From: Hymenobacter frigidus
GTDB taxonomy: Bacteria; Bacteroidota; Bacteroidia; Cytophagales; Hymenobacteraceae
Assembly (NCBI RefSeq): GCF_014640435.1
Contig: NZ_BMGY01000014.1
Coordinates: forward strand, 33,683 to 97,682
Reading direction: 5' to 3'
Length of the DNA stretch: 64,000 nt
The position numbers and the translations under genes were made by a program. The notes under the pieces are model-generated. The model searched no databases. It was not told the DNA's origin and saw nothing but the letters and a program-made list of their open reading frames with translations. Shown here one piece after another: positions 8,205 to 15,727 of the stretch (positions are counted from its first letter, which is position 1; every line of letters starts with the position of its first letter).

Positions 8205-8713
8205 TGTTGCGCATGCCAAAACAACAATTAAGGCAGATACTTACGCTGCTTTTTCTACTGCTGTATCTACCGGGCCACAGTCAAAATATCGTGTTGCCGG
8301 ACGGGGAATATCTAGACACCACAACCGCCCGCAACCCAGCTTGCGCGAAAACTCCCTTCGTGGTCTATTTTAATGTAGATGGGAAATACCCACGTAGCTC
8401 AGCCACACTGGTCGAGGAAGCGAATTTATTTCTGCGGGGCAAAAACCAACGATACACTGGCAGCGGCTACATTACATTCCGGTTTTTGGTGGACTGCGCA
8501 GGCTACCGGCAACCCAAAACGGAAGTACTGCAAACCGATGCTTCCTATCAGAAAATTCACTTCCGCAAAGAATTGGTGAATGAATTATATGCCTTCCTGA
8601 AAACGCTGACGAGCTGGCAAATGGCCACCCTTCCGAACGGCGCATCAACGAATTACTACACGTATTTAACCTTCAAAATAAGCAATGGGAAAGTCGTGGC
8701 CGTTATTCCTTAG
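8204..8713 (+). CDS. Secreted protein with possible TonB-C-like fold
   Basis: 169 residues starting at an ATG that overlaps the previous stop. A signal peptide is followed by SQNIVLPDGEYLD. The C-terminal half has the strand-helix-strand rhythm of a TonB C-terminal domain: GYITFRFLVDCAG, a helix KELVNELYAFLKTLTSW, then YTYLTFKISNGKVVAVIP. There is no N-terminal TonB helix or Pro-rich linker, so it would not be an energy transducer. The fold is inferred by eye. It overlaps the next gene by 29 bases. Confidence 0.65.
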   Translation: MLRMPKQQLRQILTLLFLLLYLPGHSQNIVLPDGEYLDTTTARNPACAKTPFVVYFNVDGKYPRSSATLVEEANLFLRGKNQRYTGSGYITFRFLVDCAGYRQPKTEVLQTDASYQKIHFRKELVNELYAFLKTLTSWQMATLPNGASTNYYTYLTFKISNGKVVAVIP

Positions 8714-9542
8714 CTTACTGGCAATGGCGCAGCTAGGGCATTGCCAAAAACCGGTTGCGGTGATAACGGACCCCAATTGCGGCAGCAAGCAATACCAAGA
8801 CAGTCTGGTTGCCAAATACCTTGACCGCGGCGCGCACACCATCAGCTACCTGAGTCCGAAGTGGGCCCTGTATTGCGACAGCCTGATTGCGGCCTGCCCC
8901 AACATCGCCTACGCGTATCAACAGAAGGCCATGCCGCTCATCAAGTGCGGCGATTATGCCAAAGCTTTTCCCCTCGTAGACAAAGCCGTGGCACTGGATG
9001 CGAACCGCTGGCTGGCTTACCGAGGATTTCTCAAATGTATTTTTACCAAAGATTACGCCGGGGCAATTATCGATTTTCAGCGGGTAGCTAAACTCAAGCC
9101 CAACGGTCGGGAAATGGACCACACCTATGCGTTTTATGAGGGCTTGTGCGAGATGGAAACGGGTAATTATAAACGGGCGGAGGCAGCGTTCAACTACGAC
9201 ATGCTGCTGCAGCGCGGAACTACCGGACAGGGCGAAATTCATTTCAATTCACTGTGCTACGCTGGTATTTTGGCACTAAAAAGAGAGCAGTACGCGCAAG
9301 CCCAATCGTATCTGGAGCGGTGCCTGAAAATGTATGCGCAGCACCCCGAAGCCAATTATTATGTAGCCCTGGTCTACCGGGCCCAAGGCCAGGAGGCTTT
9401 AGCTATGCAGCACTTTAATGCCTCCCAACGGGCATTGATTGGCGGCTACCGGTTGAATGAAGACAACATATTTTACGCCAATTACCCTGGTCAGATAACG
9501 GAATACGAGGTAGTACAAGCGTTGAAGCAACGTGGAAACTAA
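8685..9542 (+). CDS. Secreted tetratricopeptide-repeat protein
   Basis: 285 residues with a signal peptide (MGKSWPLFLSLLAMAQLGHC). Several TPR-like helical pairs follow: YAYQQKAMPLIKCGDYAKAF, then LVDKAVALD; AGAIIDFQRVAKLKP; CYAGILALKREQYAQAQSYL; and NYYVALVYRAQGQEALAMQHF. The start at 8685 is chosen because it alone gives a full signal peptide; it overlaps the upstream gene by 29 bases. TPR proteins scaffold protein interactions; the partner here is unknown, though the two overlapping neighbours are candidates. Confidence 0.8.
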   Translation: MGKSWPLFLSLLAMAQLGHCQKPVAVITDPNCGSKQYQDSLVAKYLDRGAHTISYLSPKWALYCDSLIAACPNIAYAYQQKAMPLIKCGDYAKAFPLVDKAVALDANRWLAYRGFLKCIFTKDYAGAIIDFQRVAKLKPNGREMDHTYAFYEGLCEMETGNYKRAEAAFNYDMLLQRGTTGQGEIHFNSLCYAGILALKREQYAQAQSYLERCLKMYAQHPEANYYVALVYRAQGQEALAMQHFNASQRALIGGYRLNEDNIFYANYPGQITEYEVVQALKQRGN

Positions 9543-9563
9543 TTCCAACTACTTTACTAATTG

Positions 9564-9593
9564 GCGGTGTTTCTAACGCGTCAGAAACACCGC
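9564..9593. terminator. Hairpin between convergent genes
   Basis: GCGGTGTTTCT and its complement AGAAACACCGC flank an 8-base loop. No T-run follows on either strand, so terminator activity is only suggested by its place between the convergent TPR and Fpg genes. Confidence 0.45.
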
Positions 9594-9677
9594 GGGCGCA
9601 TTGGATTAGCACGCTGCTGGTGCCGCTGATTGGCTTGGAGCCTGTGTGTTTAGGGCGTGCGGGCGCGGGTATGTCAA

Positions 9678-10514
9678 TTATGCTTGTGGCGCGGGCGCGG
9701 GCTGGCACTTGGGGCAGGTGTAAGTGGCCCGCCCACCCACATATTGTTTCTCAATTTTCACTTTGGGGTGGCGCGGGCAAAAAGTGTGGGCATCGTCGCT
9801 GGCGGGCGTGGCCGAAGTGTCCCACTCGCGGGCATGAATGAGGAAGCTGGCAGGAAAATGGCGGTAATTAGCTTCCTGATTAATGGCGGTATTCAGCACC
9901 AGCTGCATGGCAGTGTGCAGGGCCTTGCCTTCCTTTTCCGTCAGCGAAGTACCCAAGCGTTCGGGGTGAATTTTGGCCTGAAACAGCACCTCATCCACAA
10001 TCCAGTTGCCGAGGCCGGCGGTGATGCTTTGGTCGAGGAGCAAGGGTTTCAGCAGGGTCTTGCGCCGGGCCAGTTTCTGGTACAGTTCGGCAGCGGTTAT
10101 TTCCAGCGCATCAGGGCCGATTTTCTTGGCTTTTTGATGCGCGGCGGCGCTTTCGGCCAGTCGGATGCGGCCAAACTTGCGCGGGTCGATAAAGGCGAGG
10201 CGCAGGCCGGAATCCTCGAGGTGCAGGGCCACGCGGGTGAAACGCGGAGCATCGGGCTCGTCGCGGTAGGCCCCGATGTCGCCGGTCATGCCGAAATGCA
10301 GCACCAACACCTGGCCGTTGTCCAGCTCTAGAAAACAGTTTTTGCCCAGCCGGCTGGTGCCCGTGATGGTATGGCCCACCAAGCCGGCACGAAGCTGGTC
10401 TTCGGGCGTAGCCAGCACGTGGGCATCATTTACCTGCACAGCACCAATGGTTTGCCCCACGGCCAGTTGGTCAATAAAGCGGCGGTAGGTTTCGACTTCG
10501 GGAAGTTCGGGCAC
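9678..10514 (-). CDS. mutM: Fpg/Nei-family DNA glycosylase (MutM-like)
   Basis: 278 residues; removes oxidised purines such as 8-oxoguanine and nicks the abasic site. The start is taken as GTG at 10514 because the catalytic residue is the Pro exposed at position 2, and the codons read GTG-P-E-L-P-E-V-E. Longer versions beginning at 10547 would bury it. The conserved Lys is in RLGKNCFLEL, and GLGNWIVDEVLFQAKIHP is the helix-two-turn-helix. The C-terminal zinc finger reads CPRH...CPKC, a CxxH rather than CxxC first pair, and keeps the Arg in GRATYTCP. It is convergent with the TPR gene. Confidence 0.92.
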   Translation of the reverse strand: MPELPEVETYRRFIDQLAVGQTIGAVQVNDAHVLATPEDQLRAGLVGHTITGTSRLGKNCFLELDNGQVLVLHFGMTGDIGAYRDEPDAPRFTRVALHLEDSGLRLAFIDPRKFGRIRLAESAAAHQKAKKIGPDALEITAAELYQKLARRKTLLKPLLLDQSITAGLGNWIVDEVLFQAKIHPERLGTSLTEKEGKALHTAMQLVLNTAINQEANYRHFPASFLIHAREWDTSATPASDDAHTFCPRHPKVKIEKQYVGGRATYTCPKCQPAPAPQA

Positions 10515-10541
10515 TGACGGAAAGAAAAAAGGTAATAATAT

Positions 10542-10748
10542 CGTCATGTCGAGCTCAGCCGAGACATCTCGCTCACATTACCTGACGGTTCATTTAGAGC
10601 GGTTCTCAGGTTGGTGTACTGGTCATCAGGCTCCCCTCTCTTTTGGAGAGGGGCCGGGGGTGAGGTTCCCCCAGTTACGCCACGTGCACGAACCTGAGAA
10701 CCGCTGTAGTTCAGCACGCGAGATACCTCGGCTGCACTCGAAATGACG
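10542..10748. repeat. PAL family copy 2 with nested palindromes
   Basis: Outer arms at 10542-10573 (CGTCATGTCGAGCTCAGCC...) and 10718-10748 are imperfect reverse complements. Inside lies a second pair, 10598-10616 (AGCGGTTCTCAGGTTGGTG) and 10681-10705. Inside that is a single family 2 repeat (10629-10672, CTCCCCTCTC...GGGGGTGAGG). So three different repeats are nested in about 200 bases upstream of the glycosylase gene. Confidence 0.85.
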
Positions 10749-10799
10749 GATTTTTTGCTTCGTTAACAGCTCAAACCTCGACTCAGTTGCCTCCTTCTC

Positions 10800-11714
10800 C
10801 TACAAATCCCCACGCAAACTGCCTTCCAGCACCACCACGCCGGTACCGCCAATCTGCACCGCATCTATGGCCTCGCGGGCGCCGCTGATGCGTACTTGCA
10901 CCGTGCCGGCACGGCCCATGTCGTGGCCCTGTTCGGCCAGGAAATTTGGCGAATTGATGTAGCCATGGCGCCAGAGGTAGGCGGCCATGCCGCCCGTGGC
11001 TGAACCGGTGACGGGGTCTTCCGACACATCGGGCGGGGTGCCGAAGTGCCGGGCAAAGGTGTGGCCGGCCGGCGTGGCCCCGCCCAGGCAAAACAGGTGC
11101 GGGCTGAAAAAGTCGCTTTCGGCGCGATAGCGACCCAATGCGGCGGGGTCGGCGACGTGGGCGCGGCGCAGGGCGGCGTGGTCGCGCAGCAGTATCATGA
11201 GTTGGGGCGTGCCCGTGCTCACCGTCTGGATGGGCGCGCCGGGCAACAGGTCGTCGGGCGTGAGGCCGAACAGCGGCAGCACGGTTTCCGGCGCGTGCGT
11301 GGCCCCGAACACCGGCTGGCGCTGCGTCATCCACACCAACGGGGGCTCGGTGCCAGTCGGCGACATTACATCGACCCGAATGGGGCCGTGGAGCAGGTGC
11401 AGGGTGAGCGTGAGAGGAGCGCCGGAGGCAGGCAGCGCCACCCGGCTCGCGTGGAGCAGGGCCGTGACGGTAGCAATGGTGGGGTGCCCGGCCAGCGGAA
11501 TCTCCTCGGCGGGCGTGAAGAAGCGCACCGTGAATTCGGTGCTGCCGGGTGCGGCCCGATTCACAAAGGCGGTTTCCGACTGATTGAACTCGCGGGCCAG
11601 GCGCTGCCGCATGGCGGGGTCCAGCGCATCGGCATCGAGCACCACGGCGCAGGGATTCCCGCTCAGTGGCTGGGTAGTGAAGGCATCGACGAGCAGAAAG
11701 GGTAGTTGGGACAT
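10800..11714 (-). CDS. PhzF-family isomerase-like protein
   Basis: 304 residues of the PhzF fold (two diaminopimelate-epimerase-like halves). Visible marks are DAFTTQPLSGNPCAVV at the N-terminus, the catalytic Glu in FNQSETAFV, FTPAEEIPLAGHPT and EDPVTGSATGG in the second half. PhzF itself isomerises trans-2,3-dihydro-3-hydroxyanthranilate; no phenazine genes are nearby, so this is an uncharacterised family member. The start at 11714 (MSQLPFLLVDAF) fits the family's usual N-terminus. Confidence 0.9.
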   Translation of the reverse strand: MSQLPFLLVDAFTTQPLSGNPCAVVLDADALDPAMRQRLAREFNQSETAFVNRAAPGSTEFTVRFFTPAEEIPLAGHPTIATVTALLHASRVALPASGAPLTLTLHLLHGPIRVDVMSPTGTEPPLVWMTQRQPVFGATHAPETVLPLFGLTPDDLLPGAPIQTVSTGTPQLMILLRDHAALRRAHVADPAALGRYRAESDFFSPHLFCLGGATPAGHTFARHFGTPPDVSEDPVTGSATGGMAAYLWRHGYINSPNFLAEQGHDMGRAGTVQVRISGAREAIDAVQIGGTGVVVLEGSLRGDL

Positions 11715-11763
11715 GAGGCGATAAGCTGGCTGAAGCCACGAAGGAACAACCCACCCGCCAAAC

Positions 11764-11804
11764 ACGGCAACGCCGACTGGCTTGGGACCAGTCGGCGTTG
11801 CCGT
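11764..11804. repeat. Perfect 17-bp inverted repeat
   Basis: ACGGCAACGCCGACTGG at 11764-11780 is exactly complementary to 11788-11804, with a 7-base loop. It lies between the stop of the M48 gene and the start of the PhzF gene, both on the minus strand. There is no clear T-run, so it may be a processed or regulatory hairpin rather than a standard terminator. Confidence 0.8.
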
Positions 11805-11828
11805 AGTTCACACTCCTCATTATTCGAT

Positions 11829-12794
11829 TTAGGACGGGTCGTGCAGCTTGGCTACGCGCTGGCCGGCTTTGTCGTACACATCGCCGCGGGCGGTGATGAA
11901 CAGGCGGCGCTGCCGGCCATCGGTCAGCACGAAGGGAAAGGCCGGGCTGCTAGTGCGAGTCACGCGGCCCACTTCCTCGGCATTGTCCTCGGCATCTACG
12001 CGCACCACTCTCAGGCCGTTGGTGAGGTAATAGCGCTGCTCGGGGTCGTTACGGAACGTGAGCTGGCCCACTAGGCGCACAGCATCGCCGCTGGTCTGGC
12101 TGATGGCCACCATTTCCCGGGTATCGGCGGCGGTTGGCTCCATCGGGAACAGGCGCACGGGCGTGCTGTCATAGGTGGAACGGCCGGGCTGCGGCGCGCG
12201 GCGTGCGGCTACCACCGCCGGCGCGGCCGACGGAGCCACGGCCCGGGCGCTGGCCACAATCTGACCATTGGCCCGCTGCCAGCCTTGGCCGATGGCCACC
12301 AGGCGCGGGGCCCGGCCGGGGTGCGAGGCCGAACCGCCATCGTCGGCCACGGTGGCCATGGCTGCCTGGGCCTGGGCCATGCTGGCCCCCAGCTTGCGCA
12401 GCACAAAACCGGAGAATTCATCGGCCTCCAGCTCATCGGCGGGCTGTGAGCCGCCGGTGCGCAAGGTATGGCCATTGAGATGATGGCCCATTTCGTGGGC
12501 CAGAATGCTGATGCCGGCCCAGTCGGTATGGCCGGCCCGGTTCACCGAATTCAGGAAGTCGGGATTGTAGAGCAGGAAACGCTTGCCGTTGTAGACCACG
12601 GCGGCCGCGTTATCAATTTCGCGGGTGGCGCGCAGCTCGAACCGGGATTTGAGGCCCACGGCATCGGTGATTTCACGGATAACGTCGGTGGGAGCCGGGG
12701 CGGTTTGGGCCCGGGCCGGAGCCCCCAGCAACACTGGCAGCGCCAGCAACAGCGGAACCGCCAGCCGGCTGAGTAAACGAGGAAGGAAAGTCAT
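11829..12794 (-). CDS. M48-family zinc metalloprotease, secreted
   Basis: 321 residues with a signal peptide ending near residue 30 (MTFLPRLLSRLAVPLLL start, then APARAQTAPAP). The zinc site is HEMGHHLNGH, with the third ligand probably the Glu in ELEADEFSGFVLRKLG; both are standard for M48 gluzincins. The last third, beginning around residue 230, lacks protease motifs and looks like a separate beta-rich domain. It is likely a periplasmic quality-control protease (BepA/YggG-like in the broad sense). The start at 12794 is chosen for the signal peptide. Confidence 0.88.
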   Translation of the reverse strand: MTFLPRLLSRLAVPLLLALPVLLGAPARAQTAPAPTDVIREITDAVGLKSRFELRATREIDNAAAVVYNGKRFLLYNPDFLNSVNRAGHTDWAGISILAHEMGHHLNGHTLRTGGSQPADELEADEFSGFVLRKLGASMAQAQAAMATVADDGGSASHPGRAPRLVAIGQGWQRANGQIVASARAVAPSAAPAVVAARRAPQPGRSTYDSTPVRLFPMEPTAADTREMVAISQTSGDAVRLVGQLTFRNDPEQRYYLTNGLRVVRVDAEDNAEEVGRVTRTSSPAFPFVLTDGRQRRLFITARGDVYDKAGQRVAKLHDPS

Positions 12795-13146
12795 AATTGA
12801 AAGTCGGGAGTGAATGACTAATGTCCAAAACAAAGGCAAGCGCAGTACCGAGAATTATTACTGCTAATAGGCTAAAATTTAGCCAAAAAGCGCGCAAAGA
12901 GTTGAACTTAAGCAACCAGCACACTTAGCAACAACGAGCGAAAAGCGGCTGGCAGTATGCACCAAAGTTCAATTCTGAAGATTGCAGAAACTGCTGCCGA
13001 AATAACGATTTGTAGGGGCTGGCAGTTCATTTTATAAGAGTCATGCCGCAGCCGCAACGGTTGCGTAGCCACCTACCACCCGCTAAGGCCGAAGTAGTTT
13101 TGTAGCCGTAGCTGCCACCCTGCCCTGCACCCCAGTATTCTCCTCG
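12795..13146. other. 352-bp divergent intergenic region
   Basis: Separates the M48 gene (minus) and a membrane-protein gene (plus). TAGTTTTG at 13095-13102 fits a plus-strand -7 element about 45 bases before the downstream ATG, but no well-spaced -33 element is seen. No gene, repeat or structured RNA was recognised in the rest. Confidence 0.5.
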
Positions 13147-13611
13147 ATGAACCAAGCTCACATCCACCTCATTGTTAATCATTTGCCCATAATGGGCAGT
13201 CTGTTTGCCGCCGTGCTGCTGGCGGCGGGCGTGCTGCAAAAAAACCTGAGCCTGACTCGCGCCGGGCTAGTGGCGGTATTGACGGCGGGCCTGCTGTGCC
13301 TGCCCGCGCAGCTCACGGGGGAGGGCGCGGCGGCCATTGTGCAGGACATGCCCCGCGTGAGCGGGGCCCTGATTCAAAACCACGCCGAGGCAGCGGAGCT
13401 GGGATTTTGGGCTCTGGAAGGCGCGGCGGCCCTGGCGTTGTTCAGCCTGCTGCTGCTGAAAAATACTTCGCCCAAGGCCCGGCTCCTGACGCTGCTGACC
13501 CTGGCCTTGGCCTTTATCAGTTTTGGCCTACTGGCCCGGGCCGGCAGCCTCGGCGGCCAGATTCGGCACACCGAAATCCGCGACGGGTTCGGCACGCCCG
13601 ACGAATTGTAA
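13147..13611 (+). CDS. DUF2231-like four-helix membrane protein
   Basis: 154 residues, inner membrane, with about four hydrophobic helices. His residues sit in places typical of DUF2231/COG4244-type proteins: HIHLIVNHLPIMGSLFA at the N-terminus, IQNHAEAAELGFWALEG in the middle and GSLGGQIRHTEIRDG at the C-terminus. Paired His in membrane helices suggest haem binding, but this is inference. It is followed 24 bases later by a MOSC gene on the same strand. Confidence 0.7.
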   Translation: MNQAHIHLIVNHLPIMGSLFAAVLLAAGVLQKNLSLTRAGLVAVLTAGLLCLPAQLTGEGAAAIVQDMPRVSGALIQNHAEAAELGFWALEGAAALALFSLLLLKNTSPKARLLTLLTLALAFISFGLLARAGSLGGQIRHTEIRDGFGTPDEL

Positions 13612-13635
13612 TTTCTTCCGTTTCCTATTCTACTT

Positions 13636-14151
13636 ATGGCTTTTCCTTTCTTCGGCGACGATAAATCGATAGTGGCGCGCCTGCTGGCCACTCTGCCCCA
13701 AACCGGCTCAATAGAATGGATTGGGCAGCGGCCGGTGCGGCGCGAACCACTGATTTCAATACCGGAAGCGGAGCTGAAAACCGACTCGCACCTACTCGGC
13801 GACCACGCCCGGCCCAAGGCCGGCGGCAAGCGCCAGATTACACTCATTCAGCACGAGCATTTGGCGGCAGTAGCAGGCTTTCTGGGGCTGGATGCGCCGC
13901 TGAACCCCGGTCGCCTGCGCCGCAACCTGGTGGTGAGTGGCCTAAACCTACTGGCCCTGAAAAACCGCCGAATCAGCATCGGCGACGACATTTTGCTCGA
14001 CATAACCGGCGAGTGCCACCCCTGCTCGCGCATGGAGGAAGAGCTGGGCCCCGGCGGCTACAACGCCATGCGGGGCCACGGCGGCCTCACGGCGCACATT
14101 GCGCAGGGCGGCCGCATTCGGGTGGGTGATGTGGTCCGGGTGGTGGCGTAG
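13636..14151 (+). CDS. MOSC domain protein
   Basis: 171 residues matching a stand-alone MOSC domain (molybdenum cofactor sulfurase C-terminal). Conserved features are the LNPGRLRRNLVVSGLNLLAL block and the Cys-containing GECHPCSRMEEELG, where a Cys is thought to carry sulfur or bind the cofactor. The substrate is not known; related YiiM-type proteins reduce N-hydroxylated compounds. It follows the DUF2231-like gene closely and may share its transcript. Confidence 0.88.
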   Translation: MAFPFFGDDKSIVARLLATLPQTGSIEWIGQRPVRREPLISIPEAELKTDSHLLGDHARPKAGGKRQITLIQHEHLAAVAGFLGLDAPLNPGRLRRNLVVSGLNLLALKNRRISIGDDILLDITGECHPCSRMEEELGPGGYNAMRGHGGLTAHIAQGGRIRVGDVVRVVA

Positions 14152-14272
14152 CAGAATACAGCGCCGACTGACGACGGCTGTATGAAGGTTTTCCAATTGT
14201 CTGGCAACAGTAACCTTAGAGGGGTGCGGCTGTTTGAAATCCTACTTTTCCCCTCCTGCAGTTATTGCAATT

Positions 14273-15502
14273 ATGACCTCATGCCTACCTTCTTTTTTGA
14301 CTGCTAGCCGCTGGCTGGCCAGCGCTATTTTTGGGTTGGCACTAGTGGCTGGCCCTACCGCCCGGGCCCAGACCGTGTATGCGCTGGGCACGCTCACCGC
14401 CGATTTTTTGGGCACGCCGGCGGGCTCGCAGGGATTGACAACCATCGACCCTGCTACGGGCGTGGCCGGGGCTGCCACGCCAATAGCGGGCGTGCCGGCC
14501 AACCAAAAACTGGTTGGGATGGATTTCCGGCCCAGCAACGGCCAGCTCTACGCCTTGGGCTATGACACCCTGACCGTGGCTCCCACAGCCAATGCCCAGC
14601 TCTACACCCTGAACCCGACCACCGGGGCCACCACGCCCGTGGGCAGTGCCGTGCGCCTGGAGCTGGGCCGCCGCACCGCCCGCATCGGCTTCGATTTCAA
14701 CCCCGTGGCCGACCTGATTCGGGTGGTGAGCACTAACCGCGCCAACTACCGCCTCAGCCCCAGCACCGGAGCCATTGCCGGCACCGACGGCAACTTGACC
14801 TATGCCAGCGGCACGCCTGCTACGCCGGGCGTCGGCGCCGTGGCGTATACCAATTCCTTCCCGGGGGCCATCAGCACCACGCTTTATGCCTTCGACGAGC
14901 TGAACATTGCGTCCCCCGCCAGCCCGGCCAACACGGCGTTGCTCTCCGTTGTAAACCCGCCCAATAATGGCACGCTCACGGCTTCGGTGCCGGTCATGTT
15001 TGGCTCGTTTGTGACGGGGGCACCAGCGGCTATAGACATCGATATTTACGCCAACGGCGCTACCAACCGCAACGAAGCTTTTCTGATGGAAGTAACGGCC
15101 ATGGGCAGCAGTAATTTATACCGCCTGAACCTGACTACCGGCCAGGCCACCCTGGTGGGCAATACCGTGCCGCGCACCATTCCCTTCGCCCTGCGCGACA
15201 TTGCCGTAGCCATTGGCCTGCCATTGGCGGCAGCCCCGGCTGCTTTGGCCCAATTGGCCACGCTGGCCCCCAACCCCGCGCACGGCACCACGACCCTGCG
15301 GCTGCCGGCCACCCTGCGGAGCGCGCAAGCCACCGTCGTTTCGGTAACGGATAACCTGGGCCGGGTAGTACTGAGCCGCACCTTACCCGCTGGTTCCTCC
15401 GATATTGTAGAGTTGCCCGTGACCGGCCTGGCTCCCGGCATCTACTCGGTGCTGGCGCATACCGCGGCTGGGCTGGTGACCAAGCGCTTGGTGGTGTACT
15501 AA
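14273..15502 (+). CDS. Secreted DUF4394 protein with T9SS sorting domain (1)
   Basis: 409 residues. The start at 14273 (MTSCLPSFLTASRWLASAIF) gives a standard signal peptide cleaved after TARAQ; an in-frame ATG 39 bases upstream would make it atypically long. One DUF4394 unit follows: QTVYALGTL, LVGMDFRPSNGQLYALGYD, IGFDFNPVADLIRVVSTNRANYRLSP and VGAVAYTNSF. These are beta-propeller-like blocks of unknown function. The last 80 residues form a type A T9SS sorting domain (ATLAPNPAHGTTTL, LGRVVLSRTL, GLAPGIYSVL, KRLVVY), so it should be exported and attached to the cell surface. A terminator follows. Confidence 0.9.
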   Translation: MTSCLPSFLTASRWLASAIFGLALVAGPTARAQTVYALGTLTADFLGTPAGSQGLTTIDPATGVAGAATPIAGVPANQKLVGMDFRPSNGQLYALGYDTLTVAPTANAQLYTLNPTTGATTPVGSAVRLELGRRTARIGFDFNPVADLIRVVSTNRANYRLSPSTGAIAGTDGNLTYASGTPATPGVGAVAYTNSFPGAISTTLYAFDELNIASPASPANTALLSVVNPPNNGTLTASVPVMFGSFVTGAPAAIDIDIYANGATNRNEAFLMEVTAMGSSNLYRLNLTTGQATLVGNTVPRTIPFALRDIAVAIGLPLAAAPAALAQLATLAPNPAHGTTTLRLPATLRSAQATVVSVTDNLGRVVLSRTLPAGSSDIVELPVTGLAPGIYSVLAHTAAGLVTKRLVVY

Positions 15503-15526
15503 GCGAAACGGGCAGTTGCAATTATC

Positions 15527-15559
15527 AAGGCCTCAATCCTAGCGGATTGAGGCCTTTTT
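15527..15559 (+). terminator. Rho-independent terminator
   Basis: AAGGCCTCAATCC and its exact complement form a 13-base-pair stem with a TAGC loop, followed by TTT. It ends the first DUF4394 gene. Confidence 0.85.
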
Positions 15560-15727
15560 GCTGCTTTTGTGCGCAACGTGCTGAGCACGACAAAATTTAG
15601 TTGTTAAAAAGTCATCAAGGGCTCATCCAATTAGCCCCAAGCACACGTAACTGAGTCGCGCCAGCCCATGGCAGGCAGTATATCCATTTGTTCGGCTTTT
15701 CTATTCACTAACCCTACTTTTCAGTTC

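Noticed and set aside
9564..9593. Small RNA gene
   Set aside because: Only a simple hairpin between convergent genes; no promoter or extended structure.
10783..11820. 345-codon minus-strand frame overlapping the PhzF gene
   Set aside because: It is an out-of-phase shadow, Arg/His-rich with no domain, while the alternative frame has all PhzF motifs.
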